Shown here piece after piece: positions 33,086 to 45,455 of a DNA stretch of 64,000 bases. Each line of letters begins with the position of its first letter. The first letter of the stretch is position 1. The position numbers and the translations under genes are program-made. Origin of the DNA: Rhypophila decipiens (Eukaryota > Ascomycota > Sordariomycetes > Sordariales > Naviculisporaceae). Below the pieces are notes generated by a model. It was not told the DNA's origin and made no database searches. It saw only the letters and a program-made list of their open reading frames with translations. Location of the stretch: positions 124,001 through 188,000 of the forward strand of contig MU858093.1 in assembly GCA_033297075.1 (NCBI GenBank), given 5' to 3'.

Positions 33086-36000
33086 ATGATGTCCGATGCC
33101 GACGAGAAAGATATAAGATCGACTATTTCAGGGAGCCGTTTCCGGGACCACGCTCGAATACAGACCGGCAAGTTTGTCAATAATGTGACTTTCAACCTCT
33201 CATCTGAAGGTATAAACCTCCGTTCATGCAACATCCTCCACCCGCCGCTGAAGTGCCTAACAATTTCTAAGGAGATTCCCACGTCAACGAGTTGAACACG
33301 GAATTCCTCAAAAGTCTAGGCTCTATAAACTCTTTCTCGGATAAACTCTTCTTTGAAAGTGTTTACACTGGGATCTCAACATATTGTTTTGACTGGGTTT
33401 TTGAGCTACAGAAATATAAGGATTGGGAGACTGGAAGAGGCGCACCGGTTCTTTGGGTTCAAGATGTCACAGGTTCTGGCCACACCCTGCTCACTCTAAG
33501 ACTTTTGAATCAGCTGCGCCTACTGGAAGGGCAAGATCAGGGGACTACCAATGCGGCTCCTCCCATGGTGGCTTTCTGCTTTTGCCAACAAAGCGCCGGA
33601 CCGGAGAGGACCATTGCTTGTGTGCTTCAGGGCCTATTGTCGGCATTCCTTCAGCAGGACACCAATTTACTAACTCGGATAAGACAAAAGTACAGCAACC
33701 TGTTCCAAGAGTCAGCGGCAACTGAAAAAAAGGAACATTTTATGTTTCTCGGACCCTTGACTGATACACTTGAGGAACTGTCCACTAGATCTTGCAAGAT
33801 ATACCTGGTCATCAACGGGATCGACGAGCTGGCGTCTGGTCCGAGGAGCCATAACGCACTTCAGATTCTAAGATCATTATTGTTACAGTTCCCAGGCTTG
33901 AGGTGGATAATCACAAGCCGCGTCCCACCTCCTCGGTTATGGACTACTGTAGCGTCCGGGCATCCAGTCAGCGAGCTTGTCCTATCCAGCATTGGTGTAG
34001 CGACGGCCCTAGGTCTCAACACGACTGTCGAATCTATTTCAGAATTTGGAACAGCATTCGGAAGGATCTACATGGAGCTTTCGGGAACCGCAAGTGGGAA
34101 CACAGACTGTTTCTCTAGCTTTGAGCACACGATCAAAGGCCGCAATTGGCTCACCGATAATGACCTACCCACCTCCTCCAGGGTCGTCTGGTATAGTACA
34201 GGAGGAGAAACGGTGCTACCATCTGATCTGGGCCTACAAGTACTTCAGGAAACTCACAGATGGAAGAAAAAGGCGTGTTTGAAAGCATATTTCTCGTTCA
34301 CCTTTATCCAGTCACTCCAGCTCAAGAGAAATTCAGCATTGAACCCTATTCCTGCCCTATGGTGCCTTTTCACCCAACTCGCTTGCCAAGCATATCCATC
34401 TCAAGATGCTTTGGCGAGCTTTCTGGTCAGTTTGGAAACGCCACTGCAAAGATGGCTTCGAGATATCTTCAGCTTGAATAACATTTTGGCGGTTTCTCGA
34501 TGGCTTGCACAGCGTTCAGTGGCAGAGAGCACAGCTGTGTGTCTTTATTCGGAGGCCCGAGCTTCGGAAAAGTTGCGGGGGTGGATACCGTTCGAAGAAT
34601 GGGAAAAGATGGATAGTCTTTTTCTCGACGAATCGTCCTCTGAGTTCTTGATTTCGATCATTCGTGGCCTCATTGCGAGTAACGACCACTCATTGTGTAT
34701 CCTCGTCATTGACTCAATGCACCTTGCTGACATTGAAACTTGGAAAAACCGTCTGGGACCATTCCAACAAGTTTTCCATTCGTGTCCTTCCGCCCGGCTC
34801 TTTCTTACGGGGACATATGGGTTGGAGCAGGTATCTGAACTAAAGTCGAATGCTTTACTTCCTGATCCCATTGATGAACACACTGAATACCGAGGTTCGT
34901 GTCTCTCCCACAGAGTTACCTTATATTCGGCCAAGTGTTAACATACAACTACTGAGACAAGAATGCCTGAATACGCTCTACTTCGAAAATATACATTCGC
35001 GTCGTGAAAAGGTGCAGGAGGCATTCTTGGATACCAACCAATGGATCTGGCAACACTCAGATTACAAAGAATGGAAAACTGACGGAGGTCTGCTATGGAT
35101 ATCTGGCAAGGCAGGGAGCGGGAAATCGGTTCTAGCAAAGACCATTCAACAAAAGTTCCTAGGTCATTCACATGAAGAGAAGGATGAGGGGAAGGGCCCA
35201 TGGTCTGTCTGCGATTGGTTTTACAGCAGACGTGACCATACAGTCGGAGTTGCCCATGACTCAATGTTGAGAGGGTTGTTGTACGACATGTTACATCAAA
35301 GGGAAGAGCTGTTCGATATCATTCGGTTGTACTACCGAAATGCGTGGAACAGCTTATATGAACCCGGGAAGTCTCAATCTTGGCCTATCAAGGACCTGGA
35401 AGGCATGCTTAGAGCTCTATCGGAGAGCCCACTGACTTCCAGGACGCTTGCTATTATTGATGGGCTGGACGAATCCGAGACCGGTTTGAAAAAGAGGCAG
35501 ATCTTGCGACTCCTGGTCGAGATATGCTCCCTAGGATCTGGATCGATTAGGATAATTGCTCTCAGCAGACCAGAACCTACCATCGAGGAAAGTTTCAGCC
35601 AGTGTCTTCAAATCTCGATGCAGCAAAACAATACCCAAGACATTGCTCGTATCATTGACGCTGGCCTGCACACCATACGATATATCTGGACGAGGGCTAC
35701 GAACTTAGAACACGAAGCCCTTGACTCCATCGAACTGGAAGAAGATATGGACACTTTCGATGGTCAAATATCAAACTGGCTCAAATTTGTACCGCGCAGA
35801 GAGGTTTCTCTCCGTCCTGACGAGGAACGGGAACTGGGCTTAATAAGGGGATATCTGGTCCACCACTCGGACGGTGTGACATTGTGGGCTCGCCTGGTTC
35901 TGGAGCAGCTCCTGGGAAGAATGACGAACACAGCAAATTCGGGCTTTAGTCTTCTGGATTTGAGACGAATTTTGAAGACTTTGCCGACCGAGCTGGACGA

Positions 36001-37354
36001 ACTGTACGGACATATTCTGTCCACGGCCGGTCTGGACCCGGGCTCGCCAAAATTGGCTACTGCTAAGCGTATGTTCAGATGGATACTTGGTTCAAAATCT
36101 TGGGAGCCACTTCAACTTCAAGATTTCTTAGATGCGATGGCTACCCCAGAAAATCATGACGGAAACTATGGAGATTGCGAGGATCCGATATTCTTGAGAC
36201 GATACCAAATAGGAGACAACTGGAATAGGCTTTGGAAGATAATATTTGACCACTGCGGAACATTGGTTGAACTTGTAGAAACAGGTCCTCAAAGAATAAG
36301 CGGAAAACGACCTGAGCGAGTCGGTCGCCGTCTAAGGAAGGCCGAACCGAACTGGACGCTCCAAGTGATCCACCAGACTGTCAAGTCGTTTCTCGAAGGG
36401 AACTCGGCACATAATCGCATGCGTCTAACCTCAGAAGAATCAGAACGCACCGTCTTGGATGGGTCATATCGATATCTAAGTATTGTTCTACCAAAACACA
36501 AGGCGGATTACCTACCAGCTCACCATTCCTATCCCATAAATAGTCCGGGTATAGTTTGCCTGCGGGATTTTGGAGACTGGCCGCCTTTCTTCAATATGAG
36601 TTACCTAGAGTGTGAGGAGCCCGAAAAGAAAGCTCTCTCGGAAGCTTGGATCCCGTGGTTGGACTACCTATCCCGGCGGCCATTTACTCGTTACGCACTG
36701 AGGGTTCTCCAAAAAAACGCAAGGACCAGTTCGAAGAATTGGATTATGGATTCGCTATTCCGGGGCCAAAATCTCAACCACCTGTTCCCTCTATGGTGGG
36801 TTGTGACAAGGTACATCACGACAGGAGGCGAGCATCATCTCTGTAATTTTGTACGCTATGCTTGTGGAAGGGGCGATACAATCCCTCTCGAGATCCTGAT
36901 CCGCTTCATAAAGCTGTTCGAGGAAGAATATTTTGGGAAAGGAGTCAAGATCTGGATAAGGGGACGCCTAAACTGGTCGTTTCTATACGGGGCGGCGGAA
37001 ATGATACTGGAGAGAGCGGTGGCGCACCCATCTTGCGGCTTTCCAATCGATCCTCTGCTCCTTCAGGAATTCCCTCTGTACGAGGAGGACAACGATGAGC
37101 CGCTGAACATTGCAAGCCCTAGGACCGCTGCTCTTATACATCTCTTGGAGCTCAACTCGAACAGCCCACAATGCGCTGCCAAGGACCACTTCCATAACGC
37201 ATCGCCACAAACTATTGAGAGCAGTCGCTCAGGGACCACAGCCGGCCTGAACTTTTGGAAGATGGACCAAGCTATCGCCCTGGTTCTAGATTTCCTACGC
37301 GAATCAATGGACGAAGTACCCTTCCATTACCTCCGTCCAATGACTAGGAACTGA
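33086..37354 (+). CDS. STAND/NLR protein with N-terminal amyloid-like motif and three tandem NTPase-like modules
   Basis: Exons 33086-33209, 33272-34894 and 34962-37354 join in frame to 1379 residues. The first 41 residues hold SRFRDHARIQTGKFVNN, a HET-s R0-type amyloid motif like those of NWD2-class NLRs. Three NTPase-like modules follow. Module 1 has a P-loop lacking its Lys (VQDVTGSGHTLL), a Walker B-like YLVINGIDEL and a sensor WIITSRVPP. Module 2 is further decayed (VVWYSTGGETVLPS; CILVIDSMHLAD; ARLFLTGTYG). Module 3 is intact NACHT: FENIHSRREKVQEAF, ISGKAGSGKSVLAKTI, TLAIIDGLDESE, IRIIALSRPEP. The C-terminus (about 600 residues) is helical, without WD40, ankyrin or TPR repeats that I can recognise. 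It is paired with the divergent amyloid-motif gene at 31859-32989. The inferred role is non-self or stress sensor. Confidence 0.82.
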
Positions 37355-38576
37355 CCTTACCACGGTATTATACGGCCAAAGATGATCCGCACCACTGAAC
37401 AGCACGCTTATTTCAGTGGCATATATGGTCCGGATTTCCCACACTGTGGACCAATCCCTTACTCACATCGGGCCTTCAACCAATTCAAAGCAGCGACAGG
37501 ACTCTTGAAGAGGCGGTGAAGGAAGCAGCACCAGGCAGATAATACCCATGGTACCGTCTCCTTTTCTGAGCTTATATGGGGATCGGGCTCGAGATGGCTA
37601 AAAAGGGGCGGACCTGACGGTTACAGAAGATGACTCAAGAGCCATAGGATTATCGCTAATTAGAGGGGTTCCTTTACACCCAATGGTTGTTGACCCTCGT
37701 CAAGATCACTCAGAAGCTGATACAGGGACGACGTTCTACTCCGTCGGCAAGCCCATCGCAGCACAGCCAGCCACAAGTTGAAATCCTATCTTGAACCATT
37801 CCTTTTTGGACAAAGTTCGAGGAATCAGTAGGAGCACAGCGTTTGCAAGGCCTGTTCGATCCGACTATGCAGAGGTACGGTGTACATCAAGAGAAGATGA
37901 TGCAACATCTAATTCTGCTTGCCACCGCCCACCCACCGCCCACCCACCGTTAACTCCGGTTTGGTATATCTCATGCCATCCCTCAATATACAAGCATGAA
38001 AACTATCTTGTAAGTCCATCAGCAGTCATTATTGCGATGCCCCATTACTCACGCATGCAAAGACACAGAGAAGGATACTTGATCGAGGTCGCTCCAGCAG
38101 CAAGCGTTGGGGATTCATTCATGAATTAGAAGGCTGTATGTAGGCTCTCTATAAGAATATATATAGCTGTGAAGCAGCAAAATAAGCCATATCCCTCTTC
38201 CCGCCAGCCAAAATAATTTCCCGCTTCTTTTCCTGCGTCGGTATGCTAAAAGACACCGTTTTGATACAAATCATGAGAGGAGCATTATAGTAGTACATTG
38301 AACCCATATAAACGCCGTTTTGTCGTAGAAAGAGGGGCATACATTTGTGTAATTGGATATATGCAAAAAGGGGGGATGTAAACATGTATCCGTAAATGAG
38401 GGTTATTATAATATGTTAAATGTTGTTGGTAGTACACAAGGGAATGTCGACCAAAGCCGAGGCAATGTGTCTTGTCCCTTAGTCCGAGTCTCAGAGAAAA
38501 CAGAAAATTTTGATGTTTTGTCTCGTCTCGCCATCAAAAAAGGCTTGGCATTGCGTAACAACAACCAACCCCTTTT
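37355..38576. other. Intergenic region between the NLR gene and mge1
   Basis: No gene supported. A short CCGCCCACCCA tandem repeat lies at about 37926-37948. Both flanking genes converge here, so it contains 3' UTRs. Confidence 0.5.
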
Positions 38577-39392
38577 TTATTGATTCTTGACAACGCCGAC
38601 CTTGGAAGGGCGGAGGACGCGGCCGTTGAGCTTGAAGCCCTTTTGCTGGGTGTGGAAGACGGAGTTATGCTCCTTGTCGGGCATGGGGGCCATGAAGGTG
38701 GCCTCGTGCTCGTTGGGGTTGAACTTTTCGTTGATGGGGTCGAAGCGCTCGAGGCCGTGCTTCTTGAGGGTCTCGAGCATGATGCTCTCGGTCATCCGGA
38801 GCCCTTCGTAGAGGTTGACCAGGTCCTGGACGTGCTCGTTCTTTTCTTTGGCGTTGAGCTTCTCCTCGGGCACCATGGTCAGGGCGCGGTCGAAGTTGTC
38901 GACCGTGTCGACGAGGTCCTTTGCGAATTTCTGGATGGCAAAGTCCCGGGCGGCCTTCATCTCGCGGGCAGTGCGCTCTTGGAGGTTTCGGAAGTCGGCT
39001 ACTGAGCGGAGGTATTTGTCCTATTGGGATATGTTAGAATTGTTGTTGTTGGATTATGGCGTCGTAAGAGTAGTTCTCACCTTCCAGTCGCGGGCCTCGG
39101 CGTCTTTGGCTTCTAATTTCTTCTTGAGGGCGTCGAGCTCTGATTCTTGCGCATTGCCATTGCCGTTTTCGTTGGCCGCTGGCTTCTCATCGCCGTTCGT
39201 CTTGGTGGTCTCGCCCTCCTTGGCCGGCTCGGAGCTGTACCATCTCGTCGTCGCTCTTTGGGGGGCGATGGCGCGAGCGGCTTGTAATTGAGTCTGGATA
39301 ATTGGGGTTCTGGCGGTAATTGTTCTTCTGGAAGCTGCCCGGACAGCGGAGCTCACGGCTCTTGAGGAGTTGGAGACGGTCTGTCGTAACAT
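38577..39392 (-). CDS. mge1: Mitochondrial GrpE nucleotide-exchange factor (Mge1)
   Basis: Mge1 releases ADP from mitochondrial Hsp70 during protein import and folding. Two exons (39081-39392 and 38577-39020) give 251 residues. The N-terminus is a typical matrix targeting sequence, rich in Arg, Ser and Ala without acidic residues (MLRQTVSNSSRAVSSAVRAA). A low-complexity linker follows, then the long GrpE coiled coil (SELDALKKKLEAKDAEARDW; RSVADFRNLQERTAREM) and the four-helix and beta domains (FAKDLVDTVDNFDRAL; FNPNEHEATF; GFKLNGRVLRPSKVGVV). All family landmarks are present. The intron (39021-39080, 60 bp) falls at a codon boundary. Confidence 0.95.
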
Positions 39393-39865
39393 TTTGAGTG
39401 TTGTGTGTGGAAGTTGTGAATGACTTCTTTTTTTTTCTTGCGGTGAAATGATGCCCGGGAAATGCTGGAACAAGGCGTTGCGTGCTGGAGGACTTTAGAA
39501 ATTTTATCGGCAAGAGCAACAGGGGTTGGGCCAAGCTGATTGTACCGGACCGCCATGTCAGTTCCGCAGCTGTCAGCTCTTCCCGCGTGTACATTTGGGC
39601 CATATAATTATGATTGGATGAATAAGCGCAACGCGGCAAAGTGCTGGACCCCTGCCGCTGCGGCTGATGGCGGCAAGACTCAAACTCAAAGCCTGGATTC
39701 CCTTTTGAGCTCGAGACCTGAACCATCGAATTTCAAAGTCGCCGCGTCCAGGTTGCACATCTCCAGAACTGAACTCAACAAAATCCCCCACTACTTCACG
39801 CCACCGCGCTTTCCTTCTAAAGCATCGCAACACAAACCCGCGAGTTCTCACTAGAAATAATCAAA
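39393..39865. other. Divergent promoter between mge1 and rpb3
   Basis: The 473 bp between two divergently transcribed housekeeping genes must hold both promoters. Nothing else is seen. Confidence 0.55.
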
Positions 39866-41039
39866 ATGGATTACGATCCCATGGCAATGGATGACCCCGA
39901 GTCTCTAGGACCGGTAGTCAAGGTGTCGGAGGTTCGTGAGCTTCTCTTTGTCGCATCTATTCTTCGCGATGCGTCCGCTTCGATTTCCGCCATAGAATAT
40001 GTTACTAATCGTCGGCAATTCGTGAACTACAGTCAGGAAAAGTGCGAGTAAAGTTCGAGCTCTCCAACGCCGAGCTAGCATTCGCAAACTCGCTCCGGCG
40101 CGTGATGCTCGCCGAGATCCCCACCATCGCGATCGACCTCGTCGAGATCGAAGAAAACAGCACCGTCCTGGCCGACGAATTCATCGCCCACCGACTCGGC
40201 CTCATCCCCCTCAACGCCTCTGGCGCCGAGAACCTCCTCTACTCCCGTGACTGCGATTGCGACGAATACTGCGAGAACTGCAGCGTCAGACTTACCCTCC
40301 ATGCTAAATGCACCGGCGACGAAATAATGTCTGTCTGCGCGCGCGATCTCGTCCCGTCCAGCGAACGTATCAACCAGACTCTCGGATCGCCGATCATCAC
40401 AGACGAAGCGGGCATGGGGTCGCTCATTCTCAAGCTCCGCCCCGGCCAGTCCATCAAGCTTCAGTGCATCGCCAAGAAGGGTATTGCAAAGGAGCACGCG
40501 AAATGGGCGCCGAGTGCGGCGATCGGGTTCGAATATGACCCGCACAACAAATTGCACCACATCGACTTGTGGTACGAGCAGGATCCCAAGGCTGAATGGT
40601 AAGCTGGAACCATGTCACTCCTGCTGTATGCTCAGTTGTTCTTACGTAAATGAATCACAGGCCACCAAGTGAATACGCCGACTGGGAAGAGCCCCCCCAA
40701 GAAGGCGAGCCGTTCGATTACGATGCCGTGGCGAATCGGTTCTACTTCAACGTCGAGACCTCCGGCTCCATGCCACCGCAAGAGATCATAACCGAGGGCA
40801 TCAAGGTTCTCCAAACGAAACTCGCCGGTCTCATCCACGAACTGAGCGACGAAGGCGATGGCGACTACAACGGGCCGCGCAGTCCAGAGTTTGGCGGCGG
40901 CGGCGTCGATGGCGGTTGGCAGGATCAGGGCTACACGACACCATACGGCAACAACGCTGGCGGTTCTTGGTCAGGACCTGGCGGCGGCACGACGCCCTAT
41001 GGCCAGACACCCTACGGGGGTTCCGGCGGGTGGCAGTGA
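39866..41039 (+). CDS. rpb3: DNA-directed RNA polymerase II subunit Rpb3
   Basis: Rpb3 is the alpha-like subunit that nucleates RNA polymerase II assembly with Rpb11 in the nucleus. Exons 39866-39931, 40033-40598 and 40661-41039 give 336 residues. The alpha-like N-terminal motif is [20 protein letters not shown] followed by [14 protein letters not shown]. The zinc loop is [10 protein letters not shown] and AHRLGLIPL is conserved. The C-terminal dimerisation part includes [13 protein letters not shown]. The tail is Gly-rich with TTPYG-type repeats ([23 protein letters not shown]), usual in filamentous fungi. The first intron follows only 22 codons. The 3' gene region runs to about 42015 without further coding. 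Confidence 0.95.
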
Positions 41040-42015
41040 AGGGCCAGGTCATTTCGGTTGTTCGATCAAGTTGAATACGATCGTAGACCAACGAATGAAT
41101 ACTGGGTCAAGCCAAGATGGCACTACACGTGGATCCATACCCATCAACCACCCAGGGAACCATCTGTGTCGATATCTGGGCAGCGGGCGTGGATACGTTA
41201 CCGAACATCAAAAAGGAGCCGGAACGTGTGTTTTTGACCGTCCTGCTGGAGTCAAAATCACATACGTCCATCCGCCCTCTGATGGATCGGGTTCCTCTAC
41301 TTTGTTTTCTTTTTTTGCACCCTCATTGACGGTGTTTAGTTGTGCTTGTATATTCAGGGATGTCCTAAGAGATACCAACCCGGAGTTAACGGTGGGTGGC
41401 GGCGGCGGCAGGCGAATGATTTTTTGCATCAACTAATGGATATTACCATAAAAATAAACAGGAGGAGCCAGCTTGTTAAAACGTTGTAGAAAAACCAAGC
41501 CATCTAGACAAGGGTAAAAACAAAACAAAAGTTTACTGCCCTTTCTTCATTTCAAAAATATCATTTATGATATTATGAAAAGGATTCTGGTTCTATATCC
41601 GTAGATGGCGTGCCTAATATACAAGATCTCCTGGATTAACCTGAAATGCTTGAACGCGTACCCAAAGTAGAACAGAAAAGGGAAAGACTCTACAGATGGT
41701 TAGTAAACAAAAGAAAAGTATGAATCAAACGCCACGCCATGCTGGACTTGCTCTTCGCTCCAGTACATTACATTATCATCAAGCCTCTGAGTAAGTGGAG
41801 GCAGTTGGTAAACTACCCAGGTAGGCTGCAAAGGGTATCTCGCTCTGTCTCTGTCATGATTAATTGCCCGTAAGTTTTAAGCCACCAATGATTTCCCAGA
41901 TCCAATTCTATTGCACAGATCTGCTTCTCCAACCGCGATAATATCGTCTATATCTTCGCCAGGTTGTGATTATTCGTTTTGACTGGTGTTCGATATCGCA
42001 TTCGCATTATAAGGC
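41040..42015. other. Intergenic region between convergent genes
   Basis: Contains the 3' UTRs of rpb3 and of the minus-strand carrier gene. No gene or RNA is supported. Confidence 0.5.
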
Positions 42016-43219
42016 CTACTCCAATTTCTTGTCTTCAATGCCGTTCATCTTTCGGTAAAGTTTGCGGTGAGATTCCAAGAAAAGAAAAGTAGCAATAGTT
42101 TGTCTGCGTGGTCAGTTAGCATATTGAAGCTTCCAGCGTATGAGTGTCGTCGTCCACTTACGGTCCCAGTCTCAAGAAGCTCGGCACCCATCCCTTAAAC
42201 ATCCACCGTAATCCCTCAGCAGCATAAATCTCGCCTAATAACTTGGGCATGCTGCTCTTTCCAGACGCAGACATGACCCTCGTCTTGATAACGTCAATGG
42301 GGCTAGTAATCGTCGCAGCCGCAACTCCTGCCATGAAAGAAGATGTAAAGTGCGTCGCCAGGTTATCCTCCATGGGCGTCATCCGGATCAATAACCGCTT
42401 GCACATGTCGTAACTGGCAAGCTGGCCAGCCGTCATGGCCGCAGCCCGAATGCTATTCGGCCAGATGCCGCGGTACCAACTGCTGAATCCTTCCAGCTTG
42501 GTCATTTTGACTAGACCATCCAAGGCATGGGTGTAGTTGCGCCGTTGAGAGGGAGGAAGCGCCGCATCTTGCTGCATGCGAACGTTGAGGACGTCGGCTG
42601 GGTTGCCAGCGAAGCCGCCCACGAAGCCAGAGGCCGATGCCATCGCTACCAGCAGCCCAAAGGAAGGGGCCTTGTTCTCCGTCGTGAAACGATCTTTCAG
42701 CTCCTCGTAGATGCCGAAGCGGGTGGTGGAGTATGTCAGTTGTCGGAGGAGGGATGCGGACAGGCCATTATAGAGACCTCGCGCCCCGTTGTTTTTAACA
42801 ATGTGGACGAAGGTGCCGCTCATGGATTTGGGCATATCGCCTGTGCGCGTTTGTAACCGTACCTGTAGAAGGGAATGAGTTAGTATGCCTGCTGATATTT
42901 GAACCCCTGGATTCGTTCAAGCCGGTTTGGCGAGTGTTCATGTACCTTGACTGTATATATCAAATACATGTTAGCAATCTCAAAGCAACCACATTGTATA
43001 TAGGATGCTAAACATACCAAGATCCAATGGATGTGTAACGCATGCCGCCATACTACTCGCGCTTCCTCCAAACCAAAAGGGGTAGTGGATTGTTTGCTTG
43101 TTTTGCGGCGCATGTTGCTTTGCTACTTTTGTCTTCTCCATGATTGCTGGTGGTTTCGAGATCGCTGCACCAGGTGCTTGTGACTGTGGCGATTGATGGG
43201 GAGTTTTCACTGCCTCCAT
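42016..43219 (-). CDS. Mitochondrial carrier, dicarboxylate type (Dic1-like), with a 5-nt microexon
   Basis: Members exchange malate or succinate for phosphate across the inner mitochondrial membrane. Exons 43018-43219, 42946-42950, 42162-42862 and 42016-42103 give 331 residues with three carrier repeats. The signature PX[DE]XX[KR] appears as HPLDLVKVRLQ, NPADVLNVRMQ and SPIDVIKTRVM. The first signature is complete only if the 5-nt exon TCAAG is included, since it supplies Val-Lys. Both flanking introns have GT...CAG ends and CTAAC branch sequences. The C-terminus LGPQTIATFLFLESHRKLYRK is like that of dicarboxylate carriers. An oxaloacetate or related carrier is possible, but GLYNGLSASLLRQLTYSTTRFG favours Dic1. 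Confidence 0.9.
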
Positions 43220-43907
43220 GCCTGGCGAGAAACTCGGCCTTTTAAAGCTTCAATCGCGAGAAAAGGAGGTCTGTGGGAGAGTTTCGTTGTGCTACCTTGA
43301 CGGCATTCCGATAAAGCAAAACCCAAAGCTAGATATAGAGTTTAAGTATAAAGTATAGAACGCTGCAGTATAAGAACAGGAAGCAGAATAGAGAAATGAG
43401 CTGTTCGTAGTTATCGCCAAAACACAAAACCAGAGTCTCAGTTGACTGACGTTGTCTCTGGGGGTGAGACAAGTGACCGAAGTTGGGAAAATCAACGATA
43501 AGCGCGTCGGCCGTTTTTCTGTAATCGCCGGCCTGCATTTTTCGGCCAACTGAGCGCTGAAAGTGGGGCTTCGCCGACCAGGCAAAAAAACTGATGACGG
43601 TCTCCAATTGAAATTCCACCGATGTCATCATGCATCCAGGGTACCGCCTTGTCCCCTGTGTAACCGTGAGTGGAACCCCTGTCAGGGGCCTTGTCAGTCC
43701 GTCGGGTCGCAGGAGATCGGACCGGCAGATTTTTAACCCACTCAAACTCTTGGGACGGAAGCTTGAGCTCCAGCTGAAACTGAAGCTATCACGACTCGCC
43801 CACCTTCAACGAGCGCGTCGTACAGAACGAATCGGCAAATAATGAACAGCTGTGTATTATAGCTATAATACAGGATAGCACTTCGTGCATCCCCAATATC
43901 AACAACC
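43220..43907. other. Divergent promoter between the carrier and mitochondrial PheRS genes
   Basis: The 688 bp separates two divergently transcribed genes for mitochondrial proteins. No gene or RNA is seen in it. Confidence 0.5.
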
Positions 43908-45455
43908 ATGGTCTTAATCGGATCGCAAACACTCACAGCTGGTCTCCGGCATCGCGCTGGTAGATTCAGCAGTCGGTTGGGCAGCTCCTACTCCAGCCCA
44001 TGCTGGCGCGTAGTCGCCTATTACTCTACAGGTCAGCCCCAGTCATGAATGGGCAATGGACAACACCCTTCGTTAATCTGACGGTCAAAAGGCGCCGCAG
44101 CTGCCTCAGCCAAGAAAGCTGCGCAGCAGCACTCAGTCACGGTCAACGGCAAGACTTATGAGACAGACTCTTGGTTCAACACCCCCTCCAAGATTCTCGA
44201 GTCCACGAGTCGAAGACTACACCTCCAGAAAGACCACCCAGTCTACATAACCCGCCAAATCATCGAGTCCAAATTCACCCAACCGACATTCAAATCCTAC
44301 AACGATTTCGACCCCGTTGTCTCAACAGCCGAGAACTTTGACTCGCTCGGGTTCCCTGCGGACCACCCCGGGCGAAGCAAATCAGACACGTACTACATCA
44401 ACTCGACGACCCTCCTCCGAACGCACACATCCGCCCACGAGGCGCAGCTCTTCCGCGCCTCCTCGTCCCCCGGCTACCTAATAAGCGGGGACGTCTACCG
44501 GCGCGACGAGATCGACCGGTCGCACTACCCCATCTTCCACCAGCTCGAGGGCGCACGCGTGTGGGACAGGACAAAAGTCCCCAACGGCGACATAGTAAAA
44601 GCCATCTACGACGACCTCGCCAAGTTGCCCACGCACAATGTCCAGGTTGAAGACCCCAACCCGCCGCATCACGTCGAGCGCAACCCCCTACAGGCAGAAC
44701 ACCACTCCGCCGCCGAGGCGGAGGCCGTCTCGGCCCACTTGAAGCGCTCCCTCGAGCTGATGGTCGTGGAGATCTTCTCCCGCGCCAAGCAAGCCGCTGC
44801 GAGGCAGGACCCGAACTACGTGGACGAGCCGCTCAAGGTCCGATGGGTGGAGGCTTACTTCCCGTTTACCAGTCCCTCGTGGGAACTCGAGGTCTATTAC
44901 CAGGGGGACTGGCTTGAGGTCTTGGGGTCGGGAGTCAGCAAGCAGGAGATCTTGATCAACGCCGGCGTGCCTGACCAGATTGGCTGGGCGTTTGGCATCG
45001 GACTAGACCGTATCGCCATGCTCTTGTTCCAGATCCCTGATATCAGATTGTTTTGGTCGACGGACGAAAGGTTCCTCGGCCAGTTCAGGGGCGTATCGGA
45101 TGACTTGGACCGGCTCAAGAGGTTCCTGCCGTTCTCCAAGTACCCTGCTTGTCCCAAGGATGTGTCCTTCTGGCTACGACCTACCTCTGCCGCGGGGGGC
45201 GATGATAGACGGGGCAATGTGCATGATTTCCATGAGAACGACTTGATGGAGATTGTGAGAGAGGTGGCGGGGGATTGTGTCGAGGATGTCAAGCTCGTGG
45301 ACGAGTTTGTGCACCCCAAGACGGGAAGGAAGAGCCTGTGCTACAGGGTGAATTATCGCAGTCTGGAGCGGACGCTTACGAACGAGCAGGCGGTGACGAT
45401 GCATGAGGGGGTTCGGAGGATGTTGGTTGAGAGGTTGGGGGTTGAACTTAGGTAA
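43908..45455 (+). CDS. msf1: Mitochondrial phenylalanyl-tRNA synthetase (monomeric)
   Basis: This enzyme charges mitochondrial tRNA-Phe. Two exons (43908-44031 and 44092-45455) give 495 residues, the usual size. An Arg-rich targeting peptide is followed by the catalytic core: LLRTHTSAHEAQLF (Phe-binding region), GDVYRRDEIDRSHYPIFHQL (motif 2), and GWAFGIGLDRIAMLLF (motif 3) with IPDIRLFWSTDERFL. The C-terminal FDX-ACB anticodon-binding domain begins around KYPACPKDVSFWL and ends NYRSLERTLTNEQ. In this exon the coding strand lacks any in-frame ATG upstream of 44559, so its start is supplied only by the first exon. Confidence 0.94.

Noticed and set aside
38580..39005. 141-codon plus-strand ORF rich in Leu, Val and Glu
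   Set aside because: Exact antisense shadow of the mge1 exon 2.
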